Of a DNA stretch of 7,267 nt, positions 6,418-7,267 are shown piece by piece. The position numbers and the translations under genes are program-made. This DNA comes from Nitrosomonas sp. GTDB lineage: Bacteria; Pseudomonadota; Gammaproteobacteria; Burkholderiales; Nitrosomonadaceae. A model generated the notes under the pieces. It saw only the letters and a program-made list of their open reading frames with translations, was not told the DNA's origin and did not search any database. The stretch is taken from the NCBI GenBank assembly GCA_029881855.1, contig JAOULU010000080.1:1-7267 (forward strand), read 5' to 3'. Numbering within the stretch: position 1 is the first letter of the stretch; the number at the start of each line of letters is the position of its first letter.

Positions 6418-6450
6418 TACTGGTTTTTATAAAAACCATATAAACCAGTA
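6418..6450. promoter_or_regulatory. Two overlapping palindromes in the leader of the PP0621-pilS-pilR operon
   Basis: GGTTTTTATAAAAACC (6422-6437) is a perfect 16-bp palindrome. A second, wider inverted repeat, TACTGGTTT (6418-6426) with AAACCAGTA (6442-6450), shares its left arm, so in RNA the two hairpins would be mutually exclusive. The element lies between the predicted operon promoter and the SD, about 40 nt upstream of the start codon. It could be a dimeric repressor operator or an RNA switch/attenuator; no regulator is recognised. Confidence 0.45.
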
Positions 6451-6476
6451 ATTTCTTTTATAAATCGGTTAATCGA

Positions 6477-6505
6477 ATTATAAAAATATCACAAATGTTT
6501 ATCAG
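6477..6505 (-). promoter_or_regulatory. Predicted sigma70 promoter of the PP0621-pilS-pilR operon
   Basis: On the minus strand, CTGATA (6505-6500) and a perfect TATAAT (6482-6477) are separated by 17 bp. Transcription would begin near 6470, giving a leader of about 95 nt that carries the overlapping palindromes at 6418-6450. It is the best promoter match noted in the window. Confidence 0.55.
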
Positions 6506-6851
6506 AACCATGTGTTTTGGTTTTAATTATCAAATTACGATAATGAGCGTAACAGATGTTGGATAATTTCAATTTTGGAAATAACAAGGTATTACTGTGC
6601 TACATTTAACGGGTGTTTTGCGTTATAGACGTAGAAAAAATAAATAAAAGTTACATCAACTCAAAGCTATTATCATACAAGTGTAACGGTTGAATTAATA
6701 ACGTACTTTAAGGTCAAATAGGGCTGTTTAAAGTATGAAAATCAATGGATGATTGCTATCAAAGGGTAGCTAGAAGGTTAGAGTTTTTTAATCCCAAAAG
6801 GCATAAGTTTCATTTGTTTATGAAGGTGGTTTTATATGTGAGTAATTGAAT

Positions 6852-6857
6852 AGAGGA
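6852..6857 (+). promoter_or_regulatory. Ribosome binding site AGAGGA of the exported-protein gene
   Basis: AGAGGA lies 7 nt before ATG 6865, near-ideal spacing, and fixes the start of the right-edge gene. It begins two bases after the TGA that ends the small frame at 6745-6849. Confidence 0.65.
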
Positions 6858-6864
6858 CAACCTT

Positions 6865-7267
6865 ATGAGAGTTCTAATTGCATTTCTATTAGTACTTTTA
6901 ATTAATAATATAGCTCTTGCAGCTGATTTTCAGCTGTCAGTATATTTTAATTTAGGTGTTGCGGAGAGGCATAAAATAGTCAAATGTCGACAAGGTGGTG
7001 AACAATTAGATACGGAATATCATCTGACTGTATTTAAAGACGAGCCAAGTTATACTACTTTAGGAAATTTAGATTTTGAAAAGAACGTTATTGGAGATAC
7101 TGAAAGAAGTTTACATTGTAATGAAGGAGAATTTACACTTACAAAGTTGATTCATACTCAGGACAACGCTATTAATCTTTTCATCTATTTAGAAGAAATT
7201 TACGTTATCAAAGATGAGATATTTAAGATTGCAAATGTAGCATTATCTTTTAATGAAGACTATTTGA
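6865..7267 (+). CDS. Hypothetical exported protein, N-terminal part (runs off right edge)
   Basis: The frame stays open for 134 codons to the window end, so the C-terminus is missing. I do not recognise the family. A classical Sec signal peptide is visible: one arginine at residue 2, the hydrophobic core VLIAFLLVLLI, and a likely cleavage at ALA-A near residues 19-20. There is no lipobox cysteine, so the product is probably periplasmic or secreted. The mature part is rich in beta-type alternating segments (FQLSVYFNLGV, YHLTVFK, NLFIYLEEIYVI) and has two cysteines, C41 and C85, that could form a disulfide. Base composition is more AT-rich than the housekeeping genes here. It is divergent from the pilSR operon, across about 490 bp, so a functional link is not implied. 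Confidence 0.8.
   Translation, partial: MRVLIAFLLVLLINNIALAADFQLSVYFNLGVAERHKIVKCRQGGEQLDTEYHLTVFKDEPSYTTLGNLDFEKNVIGDTERSLHCNEGEFTLTKLIHTQDNAINLFIYLEEIYVIKDEIFKIANVALSFNEDYL

Larger units (their letters stand above)
6376..6864. other. AT-rich divergent intergenic region
   Basis: This 489-bp stretch lies between the pilSR operon and the divergent exported-protein gene. It holds the operon promoter (6477-6505), the paired palindromes (6418-6450) and the SD sequences of both flanking genes. Between about 6510 and 6850 I see no convincing gene, RNA or strong promoter; the largest frame is a 34-codon ORF at 6745-6849 with no SD. No sigma54-type TGGCAC-N5-TTGC element was found by eye. Confidence 0.55.

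Noticed and set aside
6745..6849. 34-codon frame (begins MDDCYQRVARR) just before the exported-protein gene
   Set aside because: It has no SD, no recognisable family and ends directly at the next gene's SD. A leader peptide is possible but unsupported.
6400..6864. Search for a sigma54 (PilR/RpoN) promoter for the right-edge gene
   Set aside because: No TGGCAC-N5-TTGC match was found by eye; the exported-protein gene cannot be placed in the PilR regulon on this evidence.

Overview
The window reads as chromosomal DNA from an AT-rich gammaproteobacterium. The evidence is the divergent pair ratA-rnfH / smpB, which is a gammaproteobacterial arrangement, together with a pilS-pilR two-component system preceded by a PP0621-type small protein, as seen in pseudomonads and relatives. 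A COX15-type heme A synthase implies aerobic respiration with an aa3-type (heme A) terminal oxidase. A chemoreceptor-like gene and a pilus regulator suggest a motile, piliated cell. I cannot name the genus; a Thiotrichales/Methylophaga-like lineage is only a guess.

Layout, left to right. 1-340 (minus): N-terminal part of a membrane chemoreceptor-like protein that runs off the left edge, with a good sigma70-type promoter and a 13-bp palindrome behind it. 341-776: non-coding, AT-rich, with several short palindromes, including one resembling a lux-box or LexA site but with a one-base-short spacer. 777-1506 (minus): ratA and rnfH, overlapping by 14 bp. 1507-1599: divergent promoter region. 1600-3103 (plus): smpB, then ctaA 40 bp later. 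3104-3122: very tight convergent junction with hairpins and T-tracts. 3123-6375 (minus): an apparent operon of a PP0621-family zinc-ribbon-like membrane protein, pilS and pilR, with 9 nt between the first two and an 8-bp overlap between the last two. 6376-6864: non-coding, with a strong predicted promoter for the pilSR operon and two overlapping palindromes in its leader. 6865 to the right edge (plus): an unrecognised, AT-rich exported protein with a clear signal peptide and Shine-Dalgarno (SD) sequence.

How they work together. PilS (six membrane segments, PAS, kinase) phosphorylates PilR (receiver, sigma54-type AAA+, Fis-type HTH), which with RpoN drives pilin transcription in known systems; no pilin gene or sigma54 promoter is visible here. 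SmpB is the tmRNA partner in ribosome rescue. RatA (Coq10-like) and RnfH (ubiquitin-fold) are its usual neighbours with poorly settled roles. CtaA makes heme A; the oxidase genes are not in the window.

I see no clearly novel system. The items most worth a second look are the overlapping palindromes in the pilSR leader, the orphan exported protein at the right edge, the lux/LexA-like palindrome at 525-539, and the start codons without SD sequences in several housekeeping genes.
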